In this document: positions 42,567 through 52,675 of the stretch, in pieces
Layout of the letters: every line of letters begins with the position of its first letter
Position numbering within the stretch: position 1 is the stretch's first letter
Source: Sphingomonas lycopersici
GTDB taxonomy: Bacteria > Pseudomonadota > Alphaproteobacteria > Sphingomonadales > Sphingomonadaceae
NCBI RefSeq assembly: GCF_026130605.1
Contig: NZ_JANFAU010000002.1
Coordinates: 620,001-684,000 of the forward strand
Direction of reading: 5' to 3'
Length of the DNA stretch: 64,000 nt
Position numbers and translations under genes: made by a program
Notes under the pieces: generated by a model
What the model was told of the DNA's origin: nothing
The model's input: the letters and a program-made list of their open reading frames with translations, nothing else
The model's database searches: none

Positions 42567-42662
42567 CCGTCATTCCCGCGAAGGCGGGAATCCATTAACG
42601 CAGGTTCAGGATGGAGCCGGAACATCAGCGTGAATAGATTCCCGCCTTCGCGGGAATGACGG
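42567..42662. repeat. Family B inverted repeat pair
   Basis: Facing CGTCATTCCCGCGAAGGCGGG-type units between pgl and edd. The edd start follows 46 bases later. Confidence 0.85.
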
Positions 42663-42707
42663 ACAAGGAAGAGTTCACCCCGCTCGGGGCAAAACGGAAA
42701 CGCAAGC

Positions 42708-44513
42708 ATGAACCCCGTCGTCGCCGCCGTCACCGATCGCATCATCGAGCGCAGCCGCGAGAGCCGCGCGCGTTATCTGTCGCTGCTCGATCGCGCGCGC
42801 GACGGGTGGATCGGCCGTCCGTCGCTGGGCTGCGCCAACCTCGCCCACGCTTATGCCGGGACGCCCGAGGATCGCGCGGCGATGAAGGCCGATGCGGGGA
42901 TGAACATCGGCATCGTCACTGCGTACAACGACATGCTCTCCGCGCATGCGGTCTATTATCGCTATCCCGAGTTGATCAAGCTGTGGGCGCGCGAGGCGGG
43001 CGCGACCGCGCAGGTCGCCGGCGGGGTGCCGGCTATGTGCGACGGCGTGACGCAGGGCTATGCCGGGATGGAATTGTCGCTGTTCAGCCGCGACACGATC
43101 GCGCTGGCGACCGCGGTCGCGCTGAGCCACGGCACCTTCGAGGGCGCGCTGCTGCTCGGCATCTGCGACAAGATCGTCCCTGGCCTGTTGATGGGCGCGC
43201 TGCGTTTCGGGCATTTGCCGATGCTGCTCGTCCCCGGCGGCCCGATGCCCTCGGGGCTGCCCAACAAGGCCAAGGCCGCGGTGCGTGAACGTTTCGCCAC
43301 TGGCGAGGCGACCCGCGAGGAATTGCTCGACAGCGAGATCGCCGCCTATCACGGCCACGGCACCTGCACCTTCTACGGCACCGCCAACACCAACCAGATG
43401 ATGATGGAGGTAATGGGGCTGCACATCCCCGGCGCCGCCTTCGTCAACCCCGGCACCAAATTGCGGCAGGAACTGACCCGCGCCGCGGTCCACCGTGTCG
43501 CCGGGCTCGGCTGGCGCGGGGAGGATTACCGCCCGATCGGCCAGTGCGTCGACGAGCGTGCGATCGTCAATGCCGCGGTCGGATTGCTCGCCACCGGCGG
43601 GTCGACCAACCATCTGCTCCACGTCCCGGCGATCGCGCGCGCGGCAGGGATCGTGATCGACTGGGAGGATTTCGACCGGCTCTCGGGGGCGGTGCCGCTG
43701 ATCGCACGCGTCTATCCCAATGGCGCGGCGGACGTGAACGCGTTCGAGGAAGCCGGCGGGATGCCGTTCGTGATCCGCGAGCTGATCGCGGGCGGCTATC
43801 TTCACGGCGATATCCTTACCGCGGGCGCGGAGACGCTGACGGGATTGAAGCCGGCGCTCGAGAACGATGCTTTGACCTGGCGTGATCCGGGCGCCAGCGG
43901 GGACGAGGCGATCCTCCGCCCCGTCTCCGCCGCCTTCTCGCCCGACGGCGGGATGCGCATCCTTACCGGCAATATCGGCCGCGCGTGCATCAAGGTCTCG
44001 GCGGTCGAGCCGGATCGCTGGATCATCGAGGCGCCCGCGCGGGTGTTCAACGACCAGTCCGAGGTGCTCGACGCGTTCAAGCGCGGCGAGCTGGAGCGCG
44101 ATGTCGTGGTGGTGGTGCGCTATCAGGGGCCGCGCGCCAACGGCATGCCCGAGCTTCATAAGCTCACCCCGCCGCTCGGCGTGCTGCAGAATCGCGGTTT
44201 CCGCGTCGCCCTCGTCACCGATGGCCGCATGTCGGGGGCGAGCGGCAAGGTGCCGTGCGCGATCCACGTCTCGCCCGAGGCGCTGGGCGGCGGCGCGATC
44301 GGGCTGATCCGCGACGGCGATATCGTGCGGCTCGACGCAGTGGCAGGGACGCTCGAGGCCCTGGTCGACGGTGCCGAGTGGCTGGCGCGGACCCCCGCCC
44401 CTGCCCCGGCCGCGGCGGACGGGTTCGGGCGCGAACTGTTCGGGCTGTTCCGCGGGGCGGCGGACGAAGCCGAAAAGGGCGCCAGCGCGATTCTCGCCAG
44501 CGCCGGACTGTAA
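42708..44513 (+). CDS. edd: 6-phosphogluconate dehydratase
   Basis: A 601-residue [4Fe-4S] dehydratase of the IlvD/Edd family, making 2-keto-3-deoxy-6-phosphogluconate. It has a conserved Cys in [20 protein letters not shown], the [12 protein letters not shown] motif and [13 protein letters not shown] near the C-terminus. Length is usual for Edd. glk starts 14 bases after the stop. Confidence 0.95.
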   Translation: MNPVVAAVTDRIIERSRESRARYLSLLDRARDGWIGRPSLGCANLAHAYAGTPEDRAAMKADAGMNIGIVTAYNDMLSAHAVYYRYPELIKLWAREAGATAQVAGGVPAMCDGVTQGYAGMELSLFSRDTIALATAVALSHGTFEGALLLGICDKIVPGLLMGALRFGHLPMLLVPGGPMPSGLPNKAKAAVRERFATGEATREELLDSEIAAYHGHGTCTFYGTANTNQMMMEVMGLHIPGAAFVNPGTKLRQELTRAAVHRVAGLGWRGEDYRPIGQCVDERAIVNAAVGLLATGGSTNHLLHVPAIARAAGIVIDWEDFDRLSGAVPLIARVYPNGAADVNAFEEAGGMPFVIRELIAGGYLHGDILTAGAETLTGLKPALENDALTWRDPGASGDEAILRPVSAAFSPDGGMRILTGNIGRACIKVSAVEPDRWIIEAPARVFNDQSEVLDAFKRGELERDVVVVVRYQGPRANGMPELHKLTPPLGVLQNRGFRVALVTDGRMSGASGKVPCAIHVSPEALGGGAIGLIRDGDIVRLDAVAGTLEALVDGAEWLARTPAPAPAAADGFGRELFGLFRGAADEAEKGASAILASAGL

Positions 44514-44527
44514 TCGGGGGAAGCGGG

Positions 44528-45493
44528 ATGGAAGTTGTCGCGGTCGATATCGGCGGGACGCACGCCCGCTTCGCGATCGCCGAGGTCGAGCATGGCCGCG
44601 TGGTCCGGCTGGGCGCGCCGGTGACGCTCAAGACCGCCGAACATGCCTCGCTGCAAACCGCCTGGCAGGCGTTCGCCGCCGGGCTCGGCCGCGCCGTCCC
44701 CCGGGCCGCGGCGATCTCGGTCGCATCGCCGATCACCGGCGATCTGATCCGGCTGACCAACAATCCCTGGGTGATCCGCCCGTCGCTCATCCCCGAGCGG
44801 CTCGGCGCGGAAACCTATACGATCATCAACGATTTCGGGGCGGTCGGGCATGCCGTGGCACAAATGCCCGCCGACCAGTTCGAGCATCTCTGCGGCCCCG
44901 ATGTGCCGCTGCCGGCGGAGGGCGTCACCACCGTCTGCGGCCCCGGCACCGGGCTGGGGGTGGCGCAGGTGCTGCGTACCGCGGCGCGCTATCATGTCCT
45001 CGCCACCGAGGGCGGGCATGTCGATTACGCCCCGCTCGACGCGATCGAGGATGCGCTGGTGCAGCGGCTGCGCAAGGCCTTCACCCGCGTCTCGACCGAG
45101 CGCGTCTGCGCCGGGCCGGGGATCGTCGCGATCTACGAAACGCTCGCCGAGCTCGAGGGCCGCGCGGTGTCGATGCGTGACGATCGGACGATCTGGCAGG
45201 AGGCGCTCGAGGGCACCGATCCGCTCGCGCTCGCCGCGCTCGATCGCTTCTGCCTCGCGCTCGGCGCGGTGGCGGGCGATCTCGCGCTGGCCCAGGGCGG
45301 CAAGGGTGTGGTGATCGCGGGCGGGCTCGGGCTCAGGATCAAGGACAAATTGCTCCGCTCGGGCTTCGCGCACCGCTTCGTCGCCAAGGGCCGGTTCCAG
45401 TCAATGATGGCGGAGATCCCGGTCAAGCTGATCACCCATCCCCAGCCCGGCCTGTTCGGCGCCGCGGCCGCCTTTGCCCAGGAGCATGAATGA
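44528..45493 (+). CDS. glk: Glucokinase
   Basis: A 321-residue ROK/bacterial glucokinase that makes glucose-6-phosphate with ATP. Features are the phosphate motif VAVDIGGTHARFAIAE, the sugar site TIINDFGAVGHAV, and GPGTGLGVAQ with the ATP-binding segment. Its start at 44528 is the first ATG in a short edd-glk gap. The TGA overlaps the eda start, so the two are coupled. Confidence 0.94.
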   Translation: MEVVAVDIGGTHARFAIAEVEHGRVVRLGAPVTLKTAEHASLQTAWQAFAAGLGRAVPRAAAISVASPITGDLIRLTNNPWVIRPSLIPERLGAETYTIINDFGAVGHAVAQMPADQFEHLCGPDVPLPAEGVTTVCGPGTGLGVAQVLRTAARYHVLATEGGHVDYAPLDAIEDALVQRLRKAFTRVSTERVCAGPGIVAIYETLAELEGRAVSMRDDRTIWQEALEGTDPLALAALDRFCLALGAVAGDLALAQGGKGVVIAGGLGLRIKDKLLRSGFAHRFVAKGRFQSMMAEIPVKLITHPQPGLFGAAAAFAQEHE

Positions 45494-46113
45494 TGACCGA
45501 TAACGTCCCCGCGATCGAAGGTCTGATGCGCACCAGCGCGGTCATCCCCGTGCTCGTCATCGACGATGCGGCGACCGCGCGACCGCTCGCCGAGGCGCTC
45601 GTCGCCGGCGGGCTCCGGGTGCTGGAGGTGACGTTGCGCACCCCCGCCGCGCTCGATGCGATCCGCGAGATGAAGCAGGTGCCCGGCGCGATCGTCGGCG
45701 CCGGCACGGTCGTTTCAACCGAGCAGTTCGAGGCGGTGATGGAAGCGGGCGCCGAATTCATCGTCTCGCCCGGCCTCACCGAGCGGCTCGCGCGCCCGAT
45801 CATCGACAGCGACGTGCCTTTCCTGCCCGGCGTCGCAACCGCGGGGGATATCATGCGCGGGCTCGATCTGGGGCTTACGCATTTCAAATTCTTCCCGGCG
45901 GAGACGAGCGGCGGGCTCAAGGCGCTGAAGGCGCTCGCGGCCCCTTTCCACCAATGCCGCTTCTGCCCGACCGGCGGGATCACCGAAGCCAGCGCGCCCG
46001 ATTGGCTGGGGTTCGCGCCGGTGCTGTGCGTCGGGGGGAGTTGGGTGACGCCCGCGGGGGCCTCGATGGCCGAGGTGGAGGCAAAGGCACGCGCGGCGGC
46101 GGGGTTGCGTTAA
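45490..46113 (+). CDS. eda: KDPG aldolase
   Basis: A 207-residue class I aldolase that cleaves 2-keto-3-deoxy-6-phosphogluconate to pyruvate and glyceraldehyde-3-phosphate. The Schiff-base Lys is in LTHFKFFPAETSGG. GAGTVVSTEQFEAVMEAGAE and CRFCPTGGI are also typical. The start at 45490 (ATGATG; 45493 also possible) overlaps glk. It completes the Entner-Doudoroff operon. Confidence 0.95.
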   Translation: MMTDNVPAIEGLMRTSAVIPVLVIDDAATARPLAEALVAGGLRVLEVTLRTPAALDAIREMKQVPGAIVGAGTVVSTEQFEAVMEAGAEFIVSPGLTERLARPIIDSDVPFLPGVATAGDIMRGLDLGLTHFKFFPAETSGGLKALKALAAPFHQCRFCPTGGITEASAPDWLGFAPVLCVGGSWVTPAGASMAEVEAKARAAAGLR

Positions 46114-46120
46114 TCCCGCA

Positions 46121-46202
46121 CCGTTCGCCCTAAGCTTGTCGAAGGGCTGCCCTTCTTCCGAGGAAGAAAAGGACAGGGCTTCGACAAGCTCAGCCCGAAC
46201 GG
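46121..46202. repeat. Family A inverted repeat pair
   Basis: CCGTTCGCCCTAAGCTTGTC and its facing complement lie between the convergent eda and mltG stops and could act as a two-sided terminator. Confidence 0.85.
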
Positions 46203-46209
46203 AGGTTAG

Positions 46210-47178
46210 TTACATCTCCCCCCGCGCGTGGCGGATGGCATACCATTTCTTCACATTGGCATTGTGCTGTTCGAGCGTATTGGCGAACACATGCCCGCCG
46301 GTGCCGTCGGCGACGAAATAGAGCGCGTCGCTCCGTGCCGGATCGAGCACCGCGTCGATCGAGGCGCGCCCCGGATTGGCGATCGGCCCGACCGGCAGGC
46401 CGGCCTCGGCGTAAGTGTTATAGCCGTTCTTGGCACGCAGCTCGGATTGCAGGATGCGGCGGCCGAGCGGTTTGCCCTTGGTGATCGGGTAGATCACCGT
46501 CGGATCGGCCTGCAGCGGCATCCCGCGCTTCAGGCGGTTGGCATAGACCGCCGCGACCTTGCGCCGCTCCTCGGGCTTGCCGGTTTCCTTCTCGACGATC
46601 GAGGCAAGGATGATCGCCTGTTCCGGGGTCGACACCGCGATCCCCGGTTTGCGGCGTTTCCACGCCGCGGCGAGATAATCGCGCATCGCCTTCTGCATCC
46701 GCGCGACGACCGACGCACGCGTATCGCCCTTCTGATAGGCATAGCTGTCAGGCAGGATCGACCCTTCCGCCGGCACCGCGACATCGCCGACCAGCCCGTC
46801 GGCCTTCATCAGCGCCTCATGGACAAGGATCGAGGGAAAGCCCTCCGGCACCGCGACGAGCCGCTGGCGGACCCGCCCCTCCTGCAGCAGCGTCAGCACG
46901 TCGGACGCGCTGGCGTGCGCCGGCACCGCATATTCGCCCGCCTTGATCGCCTGCCCGTTGCCGAGCAGCCGCGCGAAGCCGCGGAAACGGATCGCCGAAC
47001 GGATCGCGCCGGCGCGCTGCAATTCGTTCGCCGCGCGCGCCAGCGTCGCGCCCTCGGGCACGATTACCGCGACGGGCTTGGCGGCGGGCCCCGCCCCGAG
47101 CCAGTCGTGGGTCAACCAGCCGAGCGTCGCCCCGCCGAGAATGACGAGCAACGTCGCGAGGCAACCGAGCTTTCTCAT
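46210..47178 (-). CDS. mltG: Endolytic murein transglycosylase MltG
   Basis: A 322-residue inner-membrane-anchored YceG-like protein that cuts nascent peptidoglycan. A single N-terminal membrane segment (LGCLATLLVILGGATLGWL) is followed by a LysM-like region and the catalytic domain with the Glu in ASIVEKETGKPEERRKVAAV and the C-terminal GLPVGPIANPG. It is transcribed after fabF in the fatty acid cluster, a common bacterial order. Start chosen to give the membrane anchor. Confidence 0.92.
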   Translation of the reverse strand: MRKLGCLATLLVILGGATLGWLTHDWLGAGPAAKPVAVIVPEGATLARAANELQRAGAIRSAIRFRGFARLLGNGQAIKAGEYAVPAHASASDVLTLLQEGRVRQRLVAVPEGFPSILVHEALMKADGLVGDVAVPAEGSILPDSYAYQKGDTRASVVARMQKAMRDYLAAAWKRRKPGIAVSTPEQAIILASIVEKETGKPEERRKVAAVYANRLKRGMPLQADPTVIYPITKGKPLGRRILQSELRAKNGYNTYAEAGLPVGPIANPGRASIDAVLDPARSDALYFVADGTGGHVFANTLEQHNANVKKWYAIRHARGEM

Positions 47179-47203
47179 TCCATTATCATCCCGGCTCTCG
47201 TTT

Positions 47204-47272
47204 CCACCCCGGCGAAGGCCGGGGTCCAGCAACGGGCCGGCCGAGACTGGATCCCGGCTTGCGCCGGGATGG
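47204..47272. repeat. Family D inverted repeat pair
   Basis: Facing CCCCGGCGAAGGCCGGGGTCC-type units in the fabF-mltG gap. Confidence 0.82.
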
Positions 47273-47277
47273 TCATG

Positions 47278-48537
47278 TTAGACTGCCTTCATCACCAGCG
47301 AGGCATTGGTCCCGCCGAAGCCAAACGAATTGTTGAGCACCGCGCGCACCGGCCGCTTCTTGGCGACATGCGGCACGAGATCGACGCCGGCGCAATTCTC
47401 GCTCGGATTGTCGAGGTTGAGCGTCGGCGGGACGATCTGGTCGCGCATCGCGAGCAGGCAGAAGATCGATTCGACCGCGCCGGCGCCGCCCAGCAAATGA
47501 CCGATCGCGGATTTGGTCGAGGACATCGACAGGTCGCCGATCGCATTGCCGAACAGCCGCCGCACCGCGCCGAGCTCGAGCTCGTCGCCGAGCGGGGTCG
47601 AGGTGCCGTGGGCGTTGATATAGTCGATATCGCTCAGCGACAGCCCGCTCTTGCGCATCGCCATTTCCATCGAGCGGAACGCGCCCGAGCCTTCGGGATG
47701 CGGCGCGGTGACGTGATAGGCGTCGCCGGAGAGACCGTAGCCGATCACCTCGCCATAGATCTTGGCGCCGCGCGCCTTGGCCCGCTCATATTCCTCGAGC
47801 ACCACCACGCCCGCGCCCTCGCCCATCACGAAGCCGTCGCGATCGCGGTCATAGGGGCGGCTCGCCTTTTCGGGCGTGTCGTTGAAATTGGTCGACAGCG
47901 CGCGCGCCTGCGCGAAGCCGGCGATGCCGAGCGGGCAGATCGCGCCCTCGGCGCCGCCCGCGAGCATCACATCGGCATCGTCCATCGCGATCATCCGCGC
48001 GGCGTCGCCGATCGAATGCGCGCCGGTCGAGCAGGCGGTGACCACCGCATGATTCGGCCCCATCAGCCCGTATTTGATCGAAACCTGCCCCGAAATGAGG
48101 TTGATCAGCCGCCCGTGGACGAAGTGCGGCGAAACGCGCCCCGGCCCCTTTTCGTGGCAGACGATCGATTCGCTGGCGATTCCCGGCAATCCGCCGATCC
48201 CCGCGCCGATCGAGCAGCCCGCGCGGAATCGCTCCGCCTCGGTCATTTCGGTGAGCCCGGCGTCTTCGAGCGCCTGCCCGGCGGCATCGATGCCATAGAT
48301 GATGAACGGATCGACCTGGCGCTGGATTTTGTGATCGACGCGCTTCGACGGATCGAAACCGTAAGCATGATCGGCCGGTTTCACCTCGCAGGCGATGCGG
48401 CACTTCTGGTCCGACGCATCGAAACGGGTGATCGGGCCCGCGCCCGACCGGCTGGCGATCAGATTGGCCCAGCTCGTCTCGACGTCCGCACCGAGCGGGG
48501 TAACGAGGCCAAGACCGGTGACAACGACGCGACGCAT
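47278..48537 (-). CDS. fabF: 3-oxoacyl-ACP synthase II
   Basis: A 419-residue condensing enzyme of type II fatty acid synthesis. The Cys-His-His triad is seen in VTACSTGAHSIG, NAHGTSTPLGD and SAIGHLLGGAGAVES. The C-terminus LNNSFGFGGTNAS is conserved. It follows acpP on the same strand and precedes mltG. Confidence 0.95.
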   Translation of the reverse strand: MRRVVVTGLGLVTPLGADVETSWANLIASRSGAGPITRFDASDQKCRIACEVKPADHAYGFDPSKRVDHKIQRQVDPFIIYGIDAAGQALEDAGLTEMTEAERFRAGCSIGAGIGGLPGIASESIVCHEKGPGRVSPHFVHGRLINLISGQVSIKYGLMGPNHAVVTACSTGAHSIGDAARMIAMDDADVMLAGGAEGAICPLGIAGFAQARALSTNFNDTPEKASRPYDRDRDGFVMGEGAGVVVLEEYERAKARGAKIYGEVIGYGLSGDAYHVTAPHPEGSGAFRSMEMAMRKSGLSLSDIDYINAHGTSTPLGDELELGAVRRLFGNAIGDLSMSSTKSAIGHLLGGAGAVESIFCLLAMRDQIVPPTLNLDNPSENCAGVDLVPHVAKKRPVRAVLNNSFGFGGTNASLVMKAV

Positions 48538-48574
48538 GTGCGAATCTCCGAAAAATACAACAGGCCCAGCCCCT

Positions 48575-48641
48575 TATGGGGCTGAGCCTGTCGAAGCACT
48601 ATCCTGCTGCCAATGGCGGCATCCCTTCGACAAGCGCAGGG
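48575..48641. repeat. Diverged family A repeat
   Basis: A degenerate version of the GCCCTGAGCTTGTCGAAGG pair, with arms CTGAGCCTGTCGAAGC and CCTTCGACAAGCGCAGG, in the acpP-fabF gap. Confidence 0.6.
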
Positions 48642-48679
48642 CGTTCAGGACAGCTTAGCTCTGGGGTTTGATCCCCGTC

Positions 48680-48916
48680 TCAGCCCTTGTGCTCGTCGAT
48701 ATAGCTGATCGCGTCCTTGACGGTCGTGATCTTCTCGGCGGCGTCGTCAGGGATTTCGACACCGAATTCTTCCTCGAACGCCATCACCAGCTCGACGATG
48801 TCGAGACTGTCGGCACCGAGATCGTCGATGAAGCTGGCGTCCTCGGTCACCTTGTCGGCTTCGACGCCCAGATGCTCGACGACGATCTTCTTCACGCGGT
48901 CGGCGGTCTCGCTCAT
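48680..48916 (-). CDS. acpP: Acyl carrier protein
   Basis: A 78-residue acidic four-helix carrier. The phosphopantetheine Ser is in [19 protein letters not shown]. It carries the growing acyl chain for FabF, FabG and FabD encoded beside it. Confidence 0.97.
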   Translation of the reverse strand: MSETADRVKKIVVEHLGVEADKVTEDASFIDDLGADSLDIVELVMAFEEEFGVEIPDDAAEKITTVKDAISYIDEHKG

Positions 48917-49019
48917 TATCTGGCCCTCATATCGTTGGGGGTTATTGGTTGCTGAACGCAGCTAGAACGGCTTGGGGTTCGTGGCAAGCGTGCGTTCATC
49001 TTAGCGGGCAAACTTGGGC

Positions 49020-49760
49020 TTACACCATCGCCATTCCGCCGTTCACATGCAACGTCTGGCCGGTGACATAGCCCGCTTCCTTCGACGCGAGATAGACGAC
49101 CGCGGCGGCGATGTCTTCCCCGGTGCCGAGATCGCCGGCCGGAATCCTGCCGAGCAGTGCGGTTTTCTGCGCTTCCGGCAGCACGTCGGTCATCGCCGAG
49201 CGGATGAAGCCGGGGGCGACGCAATTGACCGTGATGTTGCGGCTGGCCAGCTCCTGCGCCAGCGCCTTGGACATGCCGACCAGCCCCGCCTTGGACGCGG
49301 CATAATTGGCCTGCCCCGGATTCCCGGTCTGCCCGACGACCGAGGTGATCGAGATCACCCGGCCGAAGCGTTGCTTCATCATCGGCTTGGCCGCGGCGCG
49401 AATCAGGCGGAAGGCGGCTTCGAGGTTGACCTGGATCACCTGCTGCCATTCCTCGTCCTTCATCCGCATCGCGAGATTGTCGCGCGTGACGCCGGCATTG
49501 TTGACGAGGATATCGAGTCGCCCGCCCAGCGCTTCCGCCGCCGCAGGGACGAGGGCATCGACCGCCGCCGGATCGGACAGATTGGCCGGCACCGCGACGT
49601 GATCGCCGCCGAGGCTGTCGCGAAACGCAGCGAGCTTTTCGGCATTGGAGCCCGAAACCGCCAGCCGCGCGCCCTGCGCCGCGAGCCCGCGCGCGATCGC
49701 CGAACCGATCCCGCCCGAAGCGCCGGTCACCAGCGCGGTCATGCCTGTCAGGTCGAACAT
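49020..49760 (-). CDS. fabG: 3-oxoacyl-ACP reductase
   Basis: A 246-residue NADPH-dependent short-chain dehydrogenase. It has TGASGGIGSAIARGLA, NNAGVTRDNLAMRM, the catalytic Ser and Tyr in SITSVVGQTGNPGQANYAASK, and the conserved C-terminal VTGQTLHVNGGMAMV. It sits between fabD and acpP. Confidence 0.95.
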   Translation of the reverse strand: MFDLTGMTALVTGASGGIGSAIARGLAAQGARLAVSGSNAEKLAAFRDSLGGDHVAVPANLSDPAAVDALVPAAAEALGGRLDILVNNAGVTRDNLAMRMKDEEWQQVIQVNLEAAFRLIRAAAKPMMKQRFGRVISITSVVGQTGNPGQANYAASKAGLVGMSKALAQELASRNITVNCVAPGFIRSAMTDVLPEAQKTALLGRIPAGDLGTGEDIAAAVVYLASKEAGYVTGQTLHVNGGMAMV

Positions 49761-49794
49761 TTGAATCTCCTGGAAAATCCCGCTGCCTCATCCA

Positions 49795-49880
49795 CCGTCA
49801 TGCCGGGCTTGACCCGGCATCCAGAGCCACACATGCCGCCGCCCGTCGCCCCGGATGCCGGATCAAGCCCGGCATGACGG
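49795..49880. repeat. Family C inverted repeat pair
   Basis: Facing CCGTCATGCCGGGCTTGACCC-type units in the fabD-fabG gap. Confidence 0.85.
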
Positions 49881-49926
49881 TTATTCTTTCTGCCGTCACC
49901 TCGGCCTCGAGCCGGGTGACGAGACT

Positions 49927-50886
49927 TCAAAGCGTCTTCAGCAGCGCTTCGATATCGTCCATCGTCACGACGCTGAGCGGCGCCGCATCCGGCGCGATGC
50001 GCTTGACCATCGGGCCGAGCACCTTGCCGCCGAATTCGACGAAATCGCTTACCCCGGCCTCATGCATCGCCAGCACCGATTCGCGCCAGCGCACCATCCC
50101 GGTCACCTGCCGCACCAGCCCGGTGCGGATCGCATCGACCGCGCCGACCGGCGCCGCATCGACGTTGCAATAGAGCGGCACGAGCGGCGCGGCGATGCGC
50201 GCCTCGGCGAGCGCCTTTTCCATCGCCTCGGCGGCGGGCTGCATCAGCGAGCAGTGGAACGGCGCCGAGACGGGGAGCGGCAGCGCGCGCTTCGCGCCAT
50301 GATCCTTGGCCAGCGCCACCGCGCGATCGATTGCCTCCTTATGGCCGCTGATCACCACCTGCGAGGGATCGTTATCGTTGGCGACCGCGCAGACGAGCGT
50401 CTCGCCGGTCTCCGCGCGCACCGCCTCGATCGCCGCGGCGGCGATCGCCTCGGCCTTTTCGAGATCGGCGCCGAGCAACGCCGCCATCGCGCCGACCCCG
50501 ACCGGCACCGCCGCCTGCATCGCCTGCCCACGCAGCTTGAGCAGCCGCGCCGTCGTGGCGAGGTCGAACGTCCCCGCTGCGCACAAGGCGCTATATTCGC
50601 CGAGCGAATGCCCCGCCACGAAATCGGCCTTGTCGGCCAGCGACACCCCACCCTCGCGCTCGAGCACGCGCAATGTGGCGATGGCATTGGCCATGATCGC
50701 GGGCTGGGCGTTTTCGGTGAGCGTGAGCTCCTCGGCCGGCCCCTCGGCCATCAGGCGGAACAGATTTTGCCCGAGCGCCTCGTCGACCTCCTGAAAGACC
50801 TCGCGCGCATAGGGGCTCGCGTCGGCGAGCGCCTTGCCCATGCCGACAGACTGGCTCCCCTGCCCCGGAAAGATGAACGCGCGCAT
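49927..50886 (-). CDS. fabD: Malonyl-CoA:ACP transacylase
   Basis: A 319-residue enzyme that loads malonyl onto ACP. The N-terminus FIFPGQGSQSVGMGKAL and the active-site VAGHSLGEYSALCAAG (Ser), together with the His in SAPFHCSLMQPA, identify it. AAGGAGG lies four bases before the ATG at 50886. It is the first gene of the fatty acid cluster. Confidence 0.95.
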   Translation of the reverse strand: MRAFIFPGQGSQSVGMGKALADASPYAREVFQEVDEALGQNLFRLMAEGPAEELTLTENAQPAIMANAIATLRVLEREGGVSLADKADFVAGHSLGEYSALCAAGTFDLATTARLLKLRGQAMQAAVPVGVGAMAALLGADLEKAEAIAAAAIEAVRAETGETLVCAVANDNDPSQVVISGHKEAIDRAVALAKDHGAKRALPLPVSAPFHCSLMQPAAEAMEKALAEARIAAPLVPLYCNVDAAPVGAVDAIRTGLVRQVTGMVRWRESVLAMHEAGVSDFVEFGGKVLGPMVKRIAPDAAPLSVVTMDDIEALLKTL

Positions 50887-50936
50887 GCTGCCTCCTTGAT
50901 CGAAGCGCGCGGCGTAAGCGCGGGAATGGCGCGGGG

Positions 50937-52358
50937 TCAACCTCGCGTGCGGACCAGCACGATTTCGGTGCCCGGCGCGAACAGCCGGTGCGCGATCGCC
51001 GGCGGCACCAGCGGGGCCAATCCGAGCGCGCGGATCAGGCTGCCGAGCCGGGTCGGCGGCGGCGGGTAGCGCGCGACGATCGTCCCTGCCGGCGCCGCAT
51101 CGGCCGGCGCGACCGCCAGTCCGCCGGGCGCCGCGGGCGTGGCGCGGATGTTGTGCAATTGCCCGAAGGCGATCGGTATCTCGGCGCGGCGCACGTCCGC
51201 CGGTGCGCCCGCGACGATCTCGCCGGGATGCGCGCGGGCGGCGGCGACCAGCGCCTCGGCCTGCCAATGCGGATGCGCATTGCCCGCGCCCATCAGGATC
51301 AGGTCGCTGGCGACGATCGCCGCGAGCAGCCCGATGCGCCACCGCGCGGGCAGCCGATCGAGCCACACGGCCAGCACCAGAGTCGCGGCAACCGCGGCGA
51401 GCATGAAATAGCGCGGGTTGAGCACCAATTTGGTATAAAGCGCCCCGATCAGGACGAAGCCGCTCGCCGCCATCGCCGCGAGGACGATCAGCCGGCGCCG
51501 TGCCCCCTCGCCAAGCCCGCGCGTCGCGCCCAGCGCCAGCGCGATCCCGGCGAGCCAGAACAGGAGCCCGAAATCGTCGTTGACCAGCAACACCAGCAAG
51601 GGGTCGATCGGCGGCCACAGCAGGAAATTGCCCTCGGCATTGGCGGCGCGGTCGATATGTTCGTCGTGGTGGAAAGCGATCGCATAGCGACGCAGCGGAT
51701 CGCCGGTCAGCGCATATTGGAACGCTGCCTCCACGCCGAGCACCAGCATGATGCCGATACCGGCGGCAAACAGCACGCGACGCGGCACCGGGCGCCCGAT
51801 CAGGAATAACGGCGCGAAGACGGCGAGCGGGAGCAGGCTCGTCTCGCGACACAGGATCGCGATGCCGAAGCACAGTCCGGCGGCGAATCCGCGCCCGATA
51901 CCGGCCCGCGCGCCGCCGAGCAGCATCGCCCCTGCGATCAGCGCGCTTGCCTCGACCAGATCGATCCCGGCGGTGGTGGCGTTGGCGACGACCACCGGCA
52001 GAGTCGCGATCAGCAGCGCGGCGATCCACCCCGCCCGCGCGCCGCCGATGCCGCGCGCATATCGCCCGACCAAAGCGACGAAGATCGCGTAGAACAGCAG
52101 CCCCGTCACCGCGAACGCGGCGAAGCTGCGCCCAACGATCCCCAGCACCCCGGCGAAGGCGAGCACCAGCGGGAAACGCGTCGTCCAATGATCCACGCCC
52201 GCCGACGGCGGATGCCGCAACCACGCGTCGGCACCCGCATAATAAAGCGAATCGTCCGACGCCTCGAAGCCGACCCAGCCGACCCACACGGCGAGCATCG
52301 CCGCGGCGATCAGCAGCGCGGGCCACAGCCGGTTATGTCGCGAACCCGCAGATGTCAT
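50937..52358 (-). CDS. Multispanning membrane protein, GT39/GT-C glycosyltransferase-like
   Basis: A 473-residue protein with about ten hydrophobic segments and an N-terminal acidic motif in the first extracytoplasmic loop: [18 protein letters not shown]. This is the pattern of polyprenol-dependent GT-C glycosyltransferases (Asp pair after the first segment). A C-terminal soluble tail of roughly 100 residues follows. Its stop lies 50 bases upstream of fabD. The family call is tentative; the donor and acceptor are unknown. Confidence 0.65.
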   Translation of the reverse strand: MTSAGSRHNRLWPALLIAAAMLAVWVGWVGFEASDDSLYYAGADAWLRHPPSAGVDHWTTRFPLVLAFAGVLGIVGRSFAAFAVTGLLFYAIFVALVGRYARGIGGARAGWIAALLIATLPVVVANATTAGIDLVEASALIAGAMLLGGARAGIGRGFAAGLCFGIAILCRETSLLPLAVFAPLFLIGRPVPRRVLFAAGIGIMLVLGVEAAFQYALTGDPLRRYAIAFHHDEHIDRAANAEGNFLLWPPIDPLLVLLVNDDFGLLFWLAGIALALGATRGLGEGARRRLIVLAAMAASGFVLIGALYTKLVLNPRYFMLAAVAATLVLAVWLDRLPARWRIGLLAAIVASDLILMGAGNAHPHWQAEALVAAARAHPGEIVAGAPADVRRAEIPIAFGQLHNIRATPAAPGGLAVAPADAAPAGTIVARYPPPPTRLGSLIRALGLAPLVPPAIAHRLFAPGTEIVLVRTRG

Positions 52359-52410
52359 CCGCCGCCTCTATCGCTGCGTCGGTGGAGATTCGGTTTACCT
52401 TGCCCCTATT

Positions 52411-52507
52411 CCGTCATTCCCGCGAAGGCGGGAGTCCATTAACCCTGGTGGCGCGGCTTCATTCGATAGGCCAGCCAGAATGGGTTCCCGCCTTCGCGGG
52501 AATGACG
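52411..52507. repeat. Family B inverted repeat pair
   Basis: Facing CCGTCATTCCCGCGAAGGCGG-type units in the 317-base gap before rpsF. The remaining 168 bases (52508-52675) hold the ribosomal promoter and leader region. Confidence 0.85.
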
Positions 52508-52675
52508 AGGGAAGGTCGGCCCCTCCCCACCCTTGCCTTTTCGCCATTTTCCTATATGGGACCGCCCTCTCGCGGGCGACGGAGCGATCCTTCGCCCCGT
52601 GAGCTGTTTGTGAGACGACAGCCGGAGGGGCATGGCACGGGGCCATGTCAGCGATCGGCCAACGAAGGAAAGCAC

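Noticed and set aside
50937..52358. Membrane protein as an ArnT or PMT enzyme
   Set aside because: Only the general GT-C pattern is visible; nothing in the sequence shows a specific donor or acceptor.
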